Source: Hungatella effluvii (GTDB lineage: Bacteria > Bacillota > Clostridia > Lachnospirales > Lachnospiraceae). Taken from it: 64,000 nucleotides of DNA. Under the pieces are notes generated by a model, which did no database searches, had not been told where the DNA came from, and saw nothing but the letters and a program-made list of their open reading frames with translations. A program made the translations under genes and the position numbers. The DNA lies in contig NZ_QJKD01000012.1 of NCBI RefSeq assembly GCF_003201875.1, positions 64,001 to 128,000 on the forward strand. The letters are read 5' to 3'. Shown here piece by piece: positions 42,609-51,969 of this stretch (its first letter is position 1; every line of letters starts with the position of its first letter).

Positions 42609-44009
42609 TTACAGGAAAATACTCAATATCAAAACTTCAATAAATCCTACCGCCCACGCAATCGTTGACGTGATGGAATACGTCATGATCTGGTCCTTTA
42701 CCTCGCCTACGCCCAGAGTTCTGTTTACAACCCAGAAATAGCTGTCGTTGAAATAGCTGAAGAATAAGGAGCCCACGCAGCATGCCAGCGCGCCCAGGAT
42801 CGGATTCACACCGGCTGCAAGGATGATCGGAGCGGAGATGCTGGCCGCTGTCGTCATGGCTACCGTACCGGAACCCTGGATAAATCTCATTGCCGTGGAA
42901 ATGATGAACGGAAGAACTACGATCGGAACCGCTGTTCCTGCAAGACCTTCTGCCATATATGTACCGAGTCCGCTGTCCTTAATAATCTGGCCCAGCGCAC
43001 CGCCGCCGCCTGTTACCAGCATGATGATGCCTGCGGAAGCCATTCCCTTTTCCATTTCCTTAATTGCTTCTTCTCTTGTTAAGTTTCTTCCAAGTGTTAC
43101 AATCGCTACGACGAGTCCTAAGCCTACCGCCACGATCGGGGATCCAAGGAACTGGAAAATCTGCATAAATCCGGTTGTAAGACCGAGTGCGCTGGATACC
43201 GTACTGATCAGGATCAGAATGATCGGCAGTACAAGGGGTGCAAATGATTCAAGCGTAGATGGAAGTCCGGTGAAATTCGTTGTAAAATCAGTGGAGTAAT
43301 CCGGTTCCTGATAAGGAAGGCGGTCAAAGCCCTCGTCGTCGTTGGGAATCTGATAGATTTTCTTGCCGACCCATCTTGCGTAAATGGTACAGGCAATCGC
43401 CATCGGAATCGCAATCACTATGCCAAACAGGATAAATTTTCCCACATCGACTCCGAAAATACCGCAGACACCCAGAGGACCTGGTGTCGGAGGTACCAGC
43501 GTATGGGTAATAACGAGGCCTGCCGCCAGTGCGACGCCCAGGGAAATTACGGATTTTTTGGTTACCTTTGAAATCGCTTTTGCAATGGGAGCGAGAATAA
43601 CGAAGCCGGAATCACAGAAGATCGGGATGGATACAAGGAATCCGGTGATGCCCAGTGCCTCTTCCTCTCTTCCCTTGCCGAACAGCTTTAAGAACGTCTG
43701 CGCCATTCGTTTCGCTGCGCCGGTCCGTTCAAATATCTGCCCCATCATGACACCGAAACCGATAATAATACCGATGCTTCCCAGCGTACCGCCGAAGCCG
43801 GTTGTAATCGAGTTGATGATGCCCAGCGTCTTGCCGTTTTCCAATGTTACATTCACCATCGGCATTCCGCCCACCAGTCCGATGATGACCGCACTCATAA
43901 TCAGCGCGAGAAATGCGTGAATCTTGGTCTTTAAGACCAGAACTACCAGTACGATAATACCGATCAACAGGCCGATCAGCATCCTTTGCCCACTAAGTCC
44001 GCCTACCAT
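42609..44009 (-). CDS. GntP-family sugar-acid permease (DUF1537/PdxA2 operon)
   Basis: Second gluconate-type H+ symporter, 466 residues, about 12-14 helices. Motifs are SAVIIGLVGGMPMVNVT, RTGAAKRMAQTF, PPTPGPLGVCGIFG and GSGTVAMTTAASI. GGAGGG precedes the ATG. It is the third gene after the DUF1537 kinase and PdxA2 genes and is the likely importer of D-threonate or D-erythronate. It is not a recent duplicate of the other GntP gene, as the two differ throughout outside the family motifs. Confidence 0.92.
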   Translation of the reverse strand: MVGGLSGQRMLIGLLIGIIVLVVLVLKTKIHAFLALIMSAVIIGLVGGMPMVNVTLENGKTLGIINSITTGFGGTLGSIGIIIGFGVMMGQIFERTGAAKRMAQTFLKLFGKGREEEALGITGFLVSIPIFCDSGFVILAPIAKAISKVTKKSVISLGVALAAGLVITHTLVPPTPGPLGVCGIFGVDVGKFILFGIVIAIPMAIACTIYARWVGKKIYQIPNDDEGFDRLPYQEPDYSTDFTTNFTGLPSTLESFAPLVLPIILILISTVSSALGLTTGFMQIFQFLGSPIVAVGLGLVVAIVTLGRNLTREEAIKEMEKGMASAGIIMLVTGGGGALGQIIKDSGLGTYMAEGLAGTAVPIVVLPFIISTAMRFIQGSGTVAMTTAASISAPIILAAGVNPILGALACCVGSLFFSYFNDSYFWVVNRTLGVGEVKDQIMTYSITSTIAWAVGFIEVLILSIFL

Positions 44010-44091
44010 AAAATAAACCCTCCTTTAAATAAATTGACTTTTTATTTCTATGCCCCCCGGACACGAAATACTGTTTCAGTTTCGCCGCAAA

Positions 44092-45093
44092 TTATTTTCT
44101 GGTAAAATTTGGTGAATACTTTGCCGCCAGTAAAATAGCCTCAATCATGCTTATGGCGCTTACCTTGCCCGTACCTGCGATATCGAACGCGGTTCCGTGA
44201 TCTACGGAAGTTCTGAGAATCGGCATTCCGTTGGTGATCGCAATCGTCCTGTCGAAATCCAATGTCTTCGTCGCGATATGGCCCTGATCGTGATACAGGG
44301 AGAGCACACTGTTAAACCGTCCCTGTGCCGCCTGATGAAATACAGAGTCTGCACCGATCGGTCCGGTTACCGGATATCCTTCCGCCTGCAGCTCCTCGAT
44401 GGCCGGCATGATTTCCCGAACCTCCTCGTCGCCGAACAGGCCGTGCTCGCCGCAGTGAGGATTTAATCCGGCAATCGCCATGGTGCCGCCGGTTACGCCC
44501 AGCTTCTCAAGGGCCTCCAGACAGCGTTTTACGTAATCCTTGATTCTCTCCTTCGTAATCATGTCAAGCATCTGGCGCAGGGAAACGTGTCTCGTCAGGA
44601 AGAACACACGCATTCCGTTGGTCTCAAACATGGTGAGTGGATCTTCCGTTCCCGTCAGCGCTCCAAATATCTCGGTATGGCCGATAAAATGAATATCGCC
44701 GGCCTTTAATGCCTCTTTATTGATCGGAGTGGTGGCTACCGCATCCGCTTTTCCTTCATTGGCGAGCCGGATACTCTCGGCGATATACTCGTAAGCCGCT
44801 TTTCCGCACATTCCGCTCACTTTGCCGAATTCAAACTGGTCCATGTCGATATTGTCCAGGTCAATGAGATTTAAGACGCCCGGCTCATAGATCCCTTCCT
44901 CCGGTTCCTTAACCACGTTTACCCTTACCTCTGCTCCCGTGATCTTAACAGCCTGCTCCATGATCTTCCGGTCGCCGACGATGATACATCTGGCCGCTTC
45001 CGCCACCTTGCTGTCCGCCAGGGCCATTGCTACGATTTCCGGTCCGACACCCGCCGGATCTCCGATAGGAATTGCAATTAATGGTTTGTTCAT
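44092..45093 (-). CDS. pdxA2: PdxA2-type 4-phospho-D-threonate/erythronate dehydrogenase
   Basis: NAD-dependent oxidative decarboxylase of the PdxA family, 333 residues. IGDPAGVGPEI opens the protein; metal-binding histidines appear in FIGHTE and LYHDQGHIATK, and SVDHGTAFDIAGTG is conserved. In the PdxA2 branch the enzyme oxidises 4-phospho-D-threonate or -erythronate to give DHAP and CO2. Linkage to a DUF1537 kinase instead of pyridoxal genes supports PdxA2 over true PdxA. GGAGG precedes the ATG at 45093. Which of the two epimeric acids is used cannot be told. Confidence 0.88.
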   Translation of the reverse strand: MNKPLIAIPIGDPAGVGPEIVAMALADSKVAEAARCIIVGDRKIMEQAVKITGAEVRVNVVKEPEEGIYEPGVLNLIDLDNIDMDQFEFGKVSGMCGKAAYEYIAESIRLANEGKADAVATTPINKEALKAGDIHFIGHTEIFGALTGTEDPLTMFETNGMRVFFLTRHVSLRQMLDMITKERIKDYVKRCLEALEKLGVTGGTMAIAGLNPHCGEHGLFGDEEVREIMPAIEELQAEGYPVTGPIGADSVFHQAAQGRFNSVLSLYHDQGHIATKTLDFDRTIAITNGMPILRTSVDHGTAFDIAGTGKVSAISMIEAILLAAKYSPNFTRK

Positions 45094-45120
45094 GATGTTT
45101 TCCTCCATTCTCTTTTTATG

Positions 45121-46428
45121 TTACATGTATAATTTTTCTTTCAGATAGGTGATACAGCGGTTTGCGGCATCGCTTTCGCCCACCATTCCGCCTTTTGTGA
45201 TGATATGAACGCCTTCGAAATCGCCCTTTAAGAACTGGCCGTAGGCCGCCAGAGGAAGCACCTCATCCAGCAGACAGAGGCCCGCCGTCTGGAATCTCCG
45301 GCACACGGAGACGGTGATATCGCCGCCGCTGCTGTATATTCCCTTGAATCCCTTGTGCATGGCGAACACCCGGTGCGCGATTTCGGCAAAGGAATCGTTG
45401 ATCGTTCCCGTCATATCGTCCACACCGCCCGGAAACCGGTTTTCGTATTGTTTAAAGTCGATTCTGTTTTCCGGATAAATGCCGTCGCCCGTCACGGTTA
45501 TAATATCAAAAGCCCGGCTGGCCTCCAGCACCTCGTCGGTGATGCGGGTGATTTCCGCTTCCCGCTCCTCTTTACTCTCCAGAAAACGTTTGGTGGCTGC
45601 AAATATATTATACGCAGTTCTCTGAGAAAGCCACAGCTCTTCCATCTGCTGTCTCGTCACCGGGTTTACGCTTCCCACAACTGCCAGAATCTTCTTTTTC
45701 TCCTTCTTATCGGCCGGCGCGATCAGCTTTCTCGCAATGGTCGCCGTAAAGACTCCCGGATCTACGGCCACGAATTTCAGCTGGCTCGTGATTACGGCGT
45801 CTGCAATCAGGTCTAAATCTTCCTGGGTCACACAGTCCGTCACGATGATCCGGCACCCGTCGGCAGCCATCTCCTTCATGCGGTCGGCCAGGTAATGCTT
45901 TCCGTTCATCATGTCGTTCATCAGAATGCTTCCTACCGGATACTTGCTCTGCTGCTCAAAAATCTGTTTCACATCTGACACGGTAACCGGCGTCTTCGGA
46001 TCCAGCGCTACCTCGGTCTTATGAAGCGGCAGCCCCTTGACCAGCATGTAACCGCCTATCACAATTCTTCCCGATGCCGGGAAACAGGGTGCCGCAATGG
46101 CTATGTAATCATCTCCCAGCGCGTCTAATATGGCGTCTGTCTCGCTTCCCACATTTCCCCGCATGGTGCTGTCAATCCGCTTTGCGTAAACCTTTACCCC
46201 GTCTTTCTTTAATAAATTCGTTACGTTGTATACCCGGTTGTATGCCAGTGAGCTGCTTACGCCCCTGCTGTCCGTCGGATACATGACACAGTCACAGCTG
46301 TCGAACAGTGCCAGCTCCAGACGTTCGGAATTCATCACCGTATACGTCTGATAATTCATCTTTTTTAAAAGTACCCCCGTCGCATTGGCCCCGGTCAGAT
46401 CATCTGCAACTACTATACACTGAGGCAT
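45121..46428 (-). CDS. Four-carbon acid-sugar kinase (DUF1537, DtnK/DenK type)
   Basis: ATP-dependent kinase of 435 residues from the DUF1537 family, which phosphorylates C4 of D-threonate, D-erythronate or similar tetronates. The N-terminal VADDLTGANATGVLL and the later AKRIDSTMRGNVG and PGGVDDMTG segments fit the family, as does the C-terminal YSSGGDITVSV region that binds nucleotide. GGGGG precedes the ATG at 46428. It is the first gene of the operon, and its promoter carries three ACGAAC repeats. DtnK and DenK cannot be separated by eye. Confidence 0.9.
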   Translation of the reverse strand: MPQCIVVADDLTGANATGVLLKKMNYQTYTVMNSERLELALFDSCDCVMYPTDSRGVSSSLAYNRVYNVTNLLKKDGVKVYAKRIDSTMRGNVGSETDAILDALGDDYIAIAAPCFPASGRIVIGGYMLVKGLPLHKTEVALDPKTPVTVSDVKQIFEQQSKYPVGSILMNDMMNGKHYLADRMKEMAADGCRIIVTDCVTQEDLDLIADAVITSQLKFVAVDPGVFTATIARKLIAPADKKEKKKILAVVGSVNPVTRQQMEELWLSQRTAYNIFAATKRFLESKEEREAEITRITDEVLEASRAFDIITVTGDGIYPENRIDFKQYENRFPGGVDDMTGTINDSFAEIAHRVFAMHKGFKGIYSSGGDITVSVCRRFQTAGLCLLDEVLPLAAYGQFLKGDFEGVHIITKGGMVGESDAANRCITYLKEKLYM

Positions 46429-46470
46429 ATCATTTCCCCCTTTTAACCGCCCGTTTTCCATTTTGCTTAT

Positions 46471-46537
46471 GTTCGTTTATGTTATATTATATGTTCGTTC
46501 TAGTTCGTATACTACATCACTTCGTCACATTTGTCAA
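46471..46537 (-). promoter_or_regulatory. Kinase-operon promoter with ACGAAC operator repeats
   Basis: On the minus strand TTGACA (46532-46537) and TAGTAT (46509-46514) are 17 bases apart. ACGAAC occurs three times at and after the expected start: 46503-46508, 46493-46498 and 46471-46476, phased 10 and 22 bases. Phased direct repeats are typical DeoR operators. Confidence 0.7.
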
Positions 46538-46709
46538 TATTATTTTTCGTTATTTCGGTTGTTTTTTTGTTTTTCTCATGTTTTGTTGTTTGTTTGTGTT
46601 CGACTTCAGAAAATGATCTGTTTTGTTCCTTTCGGTGGGCAAAACGCTTTCCGTGAACGGGAAAGAAACACGGGCGGAAAAATTTTTTAGATTTTTTTGG
46701 AAAATAATA

Positions 46710-46738
46710 TTGACATTTCAGATTCGATCTCATATACT
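46710..46738 (+). promoter_or_regulatory. trp operon promoter
   Basis: TTGACA (46710-46715) and TATACT (46733-46738) are 17 bases apart, just before the T-box leader. The expected start is near 46745. The stretch 46538-46709 between the divergent promoters is T-rich and holds no gene. Confidence 0.85.
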
Positions 46739-46744
46739 GTAGCA

Positions 46745-47100
46745 AAGCAAATCGATAAACCGATGAGCAGGAGTAAGTAAGATTTTTCTATCATGCGCAG
46801 AGAGCTTCCGGATGGTGTAAGGAAGCGTTGGTAATGAATCTGAATGGACTTGCGAGGGCGGCTTGAAACCGGTATTCAGGGAAAGCAGTTCTGTCTGAGA
46901 AGACAGGGGGAGCGTGAACTGGCCGGAAGTAGATACCGACGGGTTTCCTATCCGTTACCAAGGGGAGGCACATGTTAGTGTGTTACAGAGCGGATGAATG
47001 ATATATTCATCAATCAGGGTGGTACCGCAGAAGAGAATTTATAGAGCTCCTGTCCCTCTTTATCCATATTTTATGGGTAAGAGGGACGGGGGCTTTTTTG
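46745..47100 (+). ncRNA. T-box leader (tryptophan) of the trp operon
   Basis: tRNA-sensing riboswitch. Stem I contains the S-turn AGTAAGTA on the 5' side (about 46771), AGAGAGC (about 46800) and, on the 3' side, GAA followed by the specifier TGG (46845-46847, Trp codon) and A. The T-box AGGGTGGTACCGC is at 47016-47028. The terminator pairs 47052-47060 with 47079-47087 and ends in TTTTTT (47094-47099). Uncharged tRNA-Trp should stabilise the antiterminator and switch on trpEGDCFBA. The end carries TGGT, pairing with a purine discriminator base. Confidence 0.92.
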
Positions 47101-47199
47101 GTTTCACAGGAACGTTCGCCCCATGAAACCAAAACCTTCCGACGGCCCGTACTTAACTATAAAAACAGTTTATCACTCACGAAAGGAGCGTTGCCAGCT

Positions 47200-48687
47200 A
47201 TGAAACTCACACCAGACTGTACAGAAATTGAAGCACTCGCAGCAAAGTATCCTATCATTCCAGTATGCAGAGAAGTGTTCGCCGATATTGTAACGCCGAT
47301 TACACTGCTGAGAAAAATCGCAGGTTTAAGCAGCCGCTACTGCCTGCTGGAAAGTATTGAGGGCGGTGAGAACTGGGGACGCTACTCTTTCCTCGGGTAT
47401 GACCCCATTCTCCGGGTCACTAACAAAGACCACGTGGTAACGATCCGCCGGGAACCGGCCGGTATGAGGAAAGAAGAAAAAGTGATAGAAACAGACCAGC
47501 CCTTCGATATCCTCAGAGACATTTTAAAGGAATACCAGTCTCCGAAGCTTGATGGAATGCCTCCGTTTACAGGCGGCTTCATCGGATACTTCGCCTACGG
47601 CATGATCGGTTACGCCGAGCCGACGCTGAGCATCAAAAAGGGGGACTGCAGCGATTTCGACCTGATGCTGTTCGATACGGTTATCGCCTACGATCATCTG
47701 AAACAAAAGATCGATATTGTTGTCAATATGAAGACCGGGCAGAGGGCGGAATGCATGGCCAATTACGGAGCGGCCTGCGCCAGGTTAGAGAGCATTGCGC
47801 AGATGATCGCCAATCCCGCGCCCCTGGAAAAATCGGTTGCAGACGACAAACCGGACTTTACCTGCAACGTCTCCAAAGAAGAGTACTGCCGGATGGTGGA
47901 GAAGACGAAAGAATATATCGTGGACGGAGATATCTTCCAGGCAGTCATTTCCAGACAGTTTTCCAGCGATTACCACGGAAGCCTGCTCAACGCCTACCGG
48001 GTACTCCGCACCACCAATCCTTCGCCCTACATGGTTTACTTATGTATGGACGATACGGAGATTATGAGCACCTCACCGGAGACTCTGGTCCGTTTAAAGG
48101 ACGGACGGCTCACCACATTTCCGGTGGCCGGGTCCAGACCCAGGGGCGCCACACCGGAGGAGGACGCCAGGCTGGAAAGAGAACTTCTGGCCGATGAGAA
48201 AGAGCTGGCCGAACACAACATGCTGGTCGACCTGGGACGGAACGATCTCGGACGGATCTCAAAGTTTTCCACCGTGGAGGTCACCGGATACCAGATGATC
48301 CACAAATACTCCCGCATCATGCACATCTGCTCCCAGGTGGAGGGAGACATATTAAAGAACTGCGACGCGTTTTCCGCCATCGGGGCAGTCCTCCCGGCAG
48401 GCACCTTATCCGGCGCGCCAAAGATCCGGGCGTGTGAAATTATCGAGGAGCTGGAAACGGTGCCGAGAGGCATCTACGGAGGGGCGCTGGGATACATTGA
48501 TTTCACCGGAAACATGGATACCTGCATTGCAATCCGCATGGCGGTAAAGACCAAAGGAAAGGTCTATGTTCAGGCCGGCGGCGGCATTGTGGCCGACAGC
48601 GTCCCGGAAAAAGAGTATGAGGAATCCGCCAACAAGGCAAAAGCCGTAATTCACGCCATCGAGGCGGCAAGCGAGGTGAATGACTGA
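47200..48687 (+). CDS. trpE: Anthranilate synthase component I
   Basis: Chorismate-using large subunit of anthranilate synthase, 495 residues, first step of tryptophan synthesis. The N-terminal regulatory part holds LLES near residue 50, the usual tryptophan feedback-binding element, and the catalytic chorismate-binding domain has ISRQFS, STSPETLVRL, GSRPRGATPEED, AEHNMLVDLGRNDLG and GTLSGAPK. AAAGGAG lies 12 bases before the ATG at 47200. The stop overlaps the trpG start in TGATG, which couples their translation. Confidence 0.96.
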   Translation: MKLTPDCTEIEALAAKYPIIPVCREVFADIVTPITLLRKIAGLSSRYCLLESIEGGENWGRYSFLGYDPILRVTNKDHVVTIRREPAGMRKEEKVIETDQPFDILRDILKEYQSPKLDGMPPFTGGFIGYFAYGMIGYAEPTLSIKKGDCSDFDLMLFDTVIAYDHLKQKIDIVVNMKTGQRAECMANYGAACARLESIAQMIANPAPLEKSVADDKPDFTCNVSKEEYCRMVEKTKEYIVDGDIFQAVISRQFSSDYHGSLLNAYRVLRTTNPSPYMVYLCMDDTEIMSTSPETLVRLKDGRLTTFPVAGSRPRGATPEEDARLERELLADEKELAEHNMLVDLGRNDLGRISKFSTVEVTGYQMIHKYSRIMHICSQVEGDILKNCDAFSAIGAVLPAGTLSGAPKIRACEIIEELETVPRGIYGGALGYIDFTGNMDTCIAIRMAVKTKGKVYVQAGGGIVADSVPEKEYEESANKAKAVIHAIEAASEVND

Positions 48688-49310
48688 TGATATTACTGAT
48701 CGATAACTACGACAGCTTTTCCTACAATCTGGTCCAGTTTTTCGGCACGCTCTGTCTGGAGAACAAGGAAACTCTCACTCCCCATCGTTCGGGGGAATGC
48801 ACCGGAGCGGAACCGGATATCCGGGTGATCCGGAACGATGCGATGACCACAGAAGAAATCCGGAACCTTCATCCAGACCACATCATCCTCTCCCCCGGAC
48901 CCGGATATCCGAAAAACGCCGGTGTCTGTGAGGATGTGGTTCGCCAGATGAAGGGCGAGGTCCCTATCCTCGGCGTTTGCCTCGGACATCAGGGCATCTG
49001 TGAGGTATTCGGCGCCGAGATTGTTCACGCGGCAAAGCTGATGCACGGAAAACAGAGCACCATCACCATCGACAACAGCGATCCCATTTTCCAGGGCCTT
49101 CCGGAGAAGATTCCGGCGGCCAGGTACCACTCTCTCATCGCCAGACGCGGTTCTCTCCCCGATACCTTAAAAATCATCGGCGAGGACGATATGGGAGAAA
49201 TCATGGCAGTCCGTCATACCGACTATCCGGTCTACGGCCTCCAATTCCATCCGGAATCGATTCTGACCCCCGACGGCATGACGATACTTCGGAATTTCCT
49301 TAACTTATAA
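48687..49310 (+). CDS. trpG: Anthranilate synthase component II (glutamine amidotransferase)
   Basis: Class I glutamine amidotransferase of 207 residues that supplies ammonia to TrpE. Catalytic Cys98 is in GVCLGHQG and the His-Glu pair in LQFHPES. LIDNYDSFSYNLVQ opens the protein as usual. It carries an insert of about 15 residues (ENKETLTPHRSGECTGAE) after the first helix that most TrpG proteins lack. The same family includes PabA, but the operon context makes trpG clear. It is not fused to trpD. Confidence 0.94.
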   Translation: MILLIDNYDSFSYNLVQFFGTLCLENKETLTPHRSGECTGAEPDIRVIRNDAMTTEEIRNLHPDHIILSPGPGYPKNAGVCEDVVRQMKGEVPILGVCLGHQGICEVFGAEIVHAAKLMHGKQSTITIDNSDPIFQGLPEKIPAARYHSLIARRGSLPDTLKIIGEDDMGEIMAVRHTDYPVYGLQFHPESILTPDGMTILRNFLNL

Positions 49311-49368
49311 CCGGCAACAGCAAACAGAAACGAACAACGTTAATTTTCATATATGGAGGTAACAGACT

Positions 49369-50412
49369 ATGATACAGCAGGCGATTCACGATGTAATCGA
49401 AGGACAGGATTTAAGCTTTGAGGCTGCAAAAGAGGTCATGAACGAAATCATGAGCGGCGAGACGACTCCCGCACAGATGGCGGCATTTTTAACAGGACTC
49501 CGGATGAAAGGAGAGACCATCGACGAAATCACAGCCTGCGCGACGGTCATGAGAGAAAAGGGGCTGAAGCTGGAACCGAACTTTGCGGTAATCGATATTG
49601 TAGGTACCGGCGGCGACGAGGCAGGCACCTTTAACATCTCCACCACCAGCGCATTTGTGGTCGCGGCGGGCGGGGTTCCGGTGGCAAAGCACGGAAACCG
49701 AAGCGTATCCAGCAAGAGCGGAGCCGCCGATGTACTGGAAAACTTAGGCGTGAACTTAAAGCTTACGGTGGAACAGTCGGAACAGATTTTAAAGGACACC
49801 GGCATGTGCTTCATGTTCGCCCAGTCCTACCACTCTTCCATGAAATATGCCGGACCGGTCCGCAAGGAAATGGGAGTCCGCACCATTTTCAACATTCTGG
49901 GGCCTCTGGCCAATCCGGCAGGAGCCACCATGCAGCTTCTGGGCGTCTATGATGAGAAGCTGGTGGAACCGCTGGCAAAGGTGCTCAGCAATCTGGGCGT
50001 CAACCGGGGACTGGTAGTCTGCGGCAACGACGGGCTGGATGAAGCTACCGTCACCGGACCGACCCACGTGTGTGAAATCCGTTTCGGCGAACTGACCATG
50101 TATGAAATCACTCCCGAGCAGTTCGGTTTCTCCCGCTGCAGCTTACCGGAGCTGGTCGGTGGTAATCCCGAGGAAAATGCACAGATTACCAGAGATATCC
50201 TGACCGGGAAGCTCACCGGACCGAAACGCGATATCGTCGTCTTCAACTCGGCTCTGAGCCTCTATCTTGGAATCGATGACTGTACGATCGGCGACTGCGT
50301 CGCTCTGGCCAATGATTTGATCGACTCTGGAAAGGCGGCCGCCAAACTGGAGGAATTTGCAAAAGCAACCAACAAATACAACACTCCATCGGCTGCCGGC
50401 GGAATGGAATAG
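49369..50412 (+). CDS. trpD: Anthranilate phosphoribosyltransferase
   Basis: Transfers phosphoribose from PRPP to anthranilate; 347 residues, the expected size. The PRPP-binding motif VGTGGDEAGTFNISTTSAFV is followed by KHGNRSVSSKSGAADVLENLG and GVRTIFNILGPLANPA. GGAGG precedes the ATG. A 58-base gap follows trpG, the largest within the first part of the operon, with no terminator-like structure. Confidence 0.96.
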   Translation: MIQQAIHDVIEGQDLSFEAAKEVMNEIMSGETTPAQMAAFLTGLRMKGETIDEITACATVMREKGLKLEPNFAVIDIVGTGGDEAGTFNISTTSAFVVAAGGVPVAKHGNRSVSSKSGAADVLENLGVNLKLTVEQSEQILKDTGMCFMFAQSYHSSMKYAGPVRKEMGVRTIFNILGPLANPAGATMQLLGVYDEKLVEPLAKVLSNLGVNRGLVVCGNDGLDEATVTGPTHVCEIRFGELTMYEITPEQFGFSRCSLPELVGGNPEENAQITRDILTGKLTGPKRDIVVFNSALSLYLGIDDCTIGDCVALANDLIDSGKAAAKLEEFAKATNKYNTPSAAGGME

Positions 50413-50422
50413 GAGGGTCCTC

Positions 50423-51256
50423 ATGATTTTAGATACACTGGCTGCTTCCACCCGGAGACGGGTGGAAGCGGCAAAAGAAAAAATCCCCCTTGAGACCATG
50501 ATGAACCTGGCCTCGCAGGCGTCCGAATCCGAGCAGAAAGCCGCCCTCACATGCGTTCAGCAGAATGTTACGAAGGAACGTGTCTTTTCCTTTGAAAAAG
50601 TGTTAAAGGCGCCGGGAATGTCCTTTATCTGCGAGGTAAAGAAGGCTTCTCCCTCCAAAGGCCTGATCGCCCCCGATTTCCCCTATGTGGATATCGCAAA
50701 GGATTATGAGGCCGCCGGAGCCTCCGCCATCTCCGTCCTCACGGAACCCGAATACTTTTTAGGAAGCAATGAATATCTGAAAGAAATACGCCGGCACGTC
50801 TCTGTTCCTCTGCTTCGCAAGGATTTTACCATCGATCCCTACCAGATTTTCGAGGCGAAGGTCATCGGAGCTTCCGCAGTTCTTTTGATCTGCGCCCTCC
50901 TTGATACGGAGACGCTCCGTACCGGGATCCATTTATGTGACAGTCTGGGGATGAGCGCGCTGGTCGAGGCCCACGACGAGGAAGAGATCAAGTCCGCTCT
51001 CCGGGCAGGCGCACGGATCATCGGCGTCAATAACCGGAATTTAAAGACCTTTTCAGTAGATTTCTCCAACTCCATCCGATTAAGGAGCCTGGTGCCCGAC
51101 GGCGTACTCTTCGTCGCGGAAAGCGGAGTAAAATCAGCGGACGATGTCCGGCTGCTCCATGAAGCCGGGGTGGATGGCGTACTGATCGGCGAGACGTTAA
51201 TGCGTTCCGCCGACAAGAAAAAAACACTGGATTCCTGGAAACAGGCGTGTGGGTAA
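50423..51256 (+). CDS. trpC: Indole-3-glycerol-phosphate synthase
   Basis: TIM-barrel enzyme of 277 residues that closes the indole ring. Motifs are FICEVKKASPSKGLI, SVLTEPEYFLGS, LLRKDFTIDPYQIFEA and IGVNNRNLKTF, ending in LIGETLMRS. The ATG at 50423 follows AGGAGG and lies 10 bases after the trpD stop; the frame extends into trpD without similarity. It is separate from trpF, unlike the E. coli fusion. Confidence 0.96.
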   Translation: MILDTLAASTRRRVEAAKEKIPLETMMNLASQASESEQKAALTCVQQNVTKERVFSFEKVLKAPGMSFICEVKKASPSKGLIAPDFPYVDIAKDYEAAGASAISVLTEPEYFLGSNEYLKEIRRHVSVPLLRKDFTIDPYQIFEAKVIGASAVLLICALLDTETLRTGIHLCDSLGMSALVEAHDEEEIKSALRAGARIIGVNNRNLKTFSVDFSNSIRLRSLVPDGVLFVAESGVKSADDVRLLHEAGVDGVLIGETLMRSADKKKTLDSWKQACG

Positions 51257-51301
51257 AGGAATGCAGGGAGTCATGCAGAAGGAAGAGAAGGAGTCTGAAT
51301 C

Positions 51302-51967
51302 ATGAGTAAGTCAAAAAAAACGCTGCACAAGAGAATAAAGATTTGCGGCCTGACACGGCCGGAAGATATTGCAGCTGTGAACGAATACCGGCCCGACTAC
51401 ATCGGTTTCGTCTTTGCGCCCAGCAAGCGGAATGTGAGTGAGATGAGGGCCGCCGGACTGAAGAAGCTCTTATCACCGGATATCACGGCCGTCGGAGTAT
51501 TTGTCAACAGTCCCATCGATGACATCGTGCGGCTCGTGAGCCGGGGGATTATCGGCGCGGTACAGCTCCATGGCGATATGGAAGGCTTTGAGACAGTTCA
51601 GTATGCAGAGGATTTAAAGAAGGCGCTGGCCGCGGCAAGGCCGGCCGCTTCCGTTCCCCTTATCCGTGCTGTGCGGGTAAAGGATGGGGACGATATCCGC
51701 AGGGCCGTGAGTTATCCGGCCGAATACCTGCTTTTTGATACCTTTGTCAAAGATCAGTATGGCGGAAGCGGAGTCCGTTTCGACTGGTCCTTAATCCCCC
51801 ACATCGAAAAACCGTGGTTTCTGGCCGGCGGCCTCTCTGCCTCCACCATAAAAGAAGCGCTGAACACGGAGGCCTGCTGCCTCGACTTAAGCAGTGCCGT
51901 CGAGACCGACGGACGGAAGGACCCGAAAAAGATACAGGAAATCATACAAACAGTAAGGAGTGTTTAA
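51302..51967 (+). CDS. trpF: Phosphoribosylanthranilate isomerase
   Basis: TIM-barrel isomerase of 221 residues that turns N-(5'-phosphoribosyl)anthranilate into the enol product used by TrpC. The catalytic cysteine is in KICGLTRPED and the catalytic aspartate in LFDTF; VQLHGD and FLAGGLSASTI are also present. AAGGAG precedes the ATG. The trpB start lies 2 bases after its stop. An N-terminal extension of about ten basic residues (SKSKKTLHKR) is present. Confidence 0.94.
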   Translation: MSKSKKTLHKRIKICGLTRPEDIAAVNEYRPDYIGFVFAPSKRNVSEMRAAGLKKLLSPDITAVGVFVNSPIDDIVRLVSRGIIGAVQLHGDMEGFETVQYAEDLKKALAAARPAASVPLIRAVRVKDGDDIRRAVSYPAEYLLFDTFVKDQYGGSGVRFDWSLIPHIEKPWFLAGGLSASTIKEALNTEACCLDLSSAVETDGRKDPKKIQEIIQTVRSV

Positions 51968-51969
51968 TC

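Noticed and set aside
46791..46973. 60-codon minus-strand frame over the trp leader
   Set aside because: It overlaps conserved T-box structure and has no start signal.
47763..48654. Several minus- and plus-strand frames inside trpE
   Set aside because: They are shadows of the strong trpE coding sequence in other frames.
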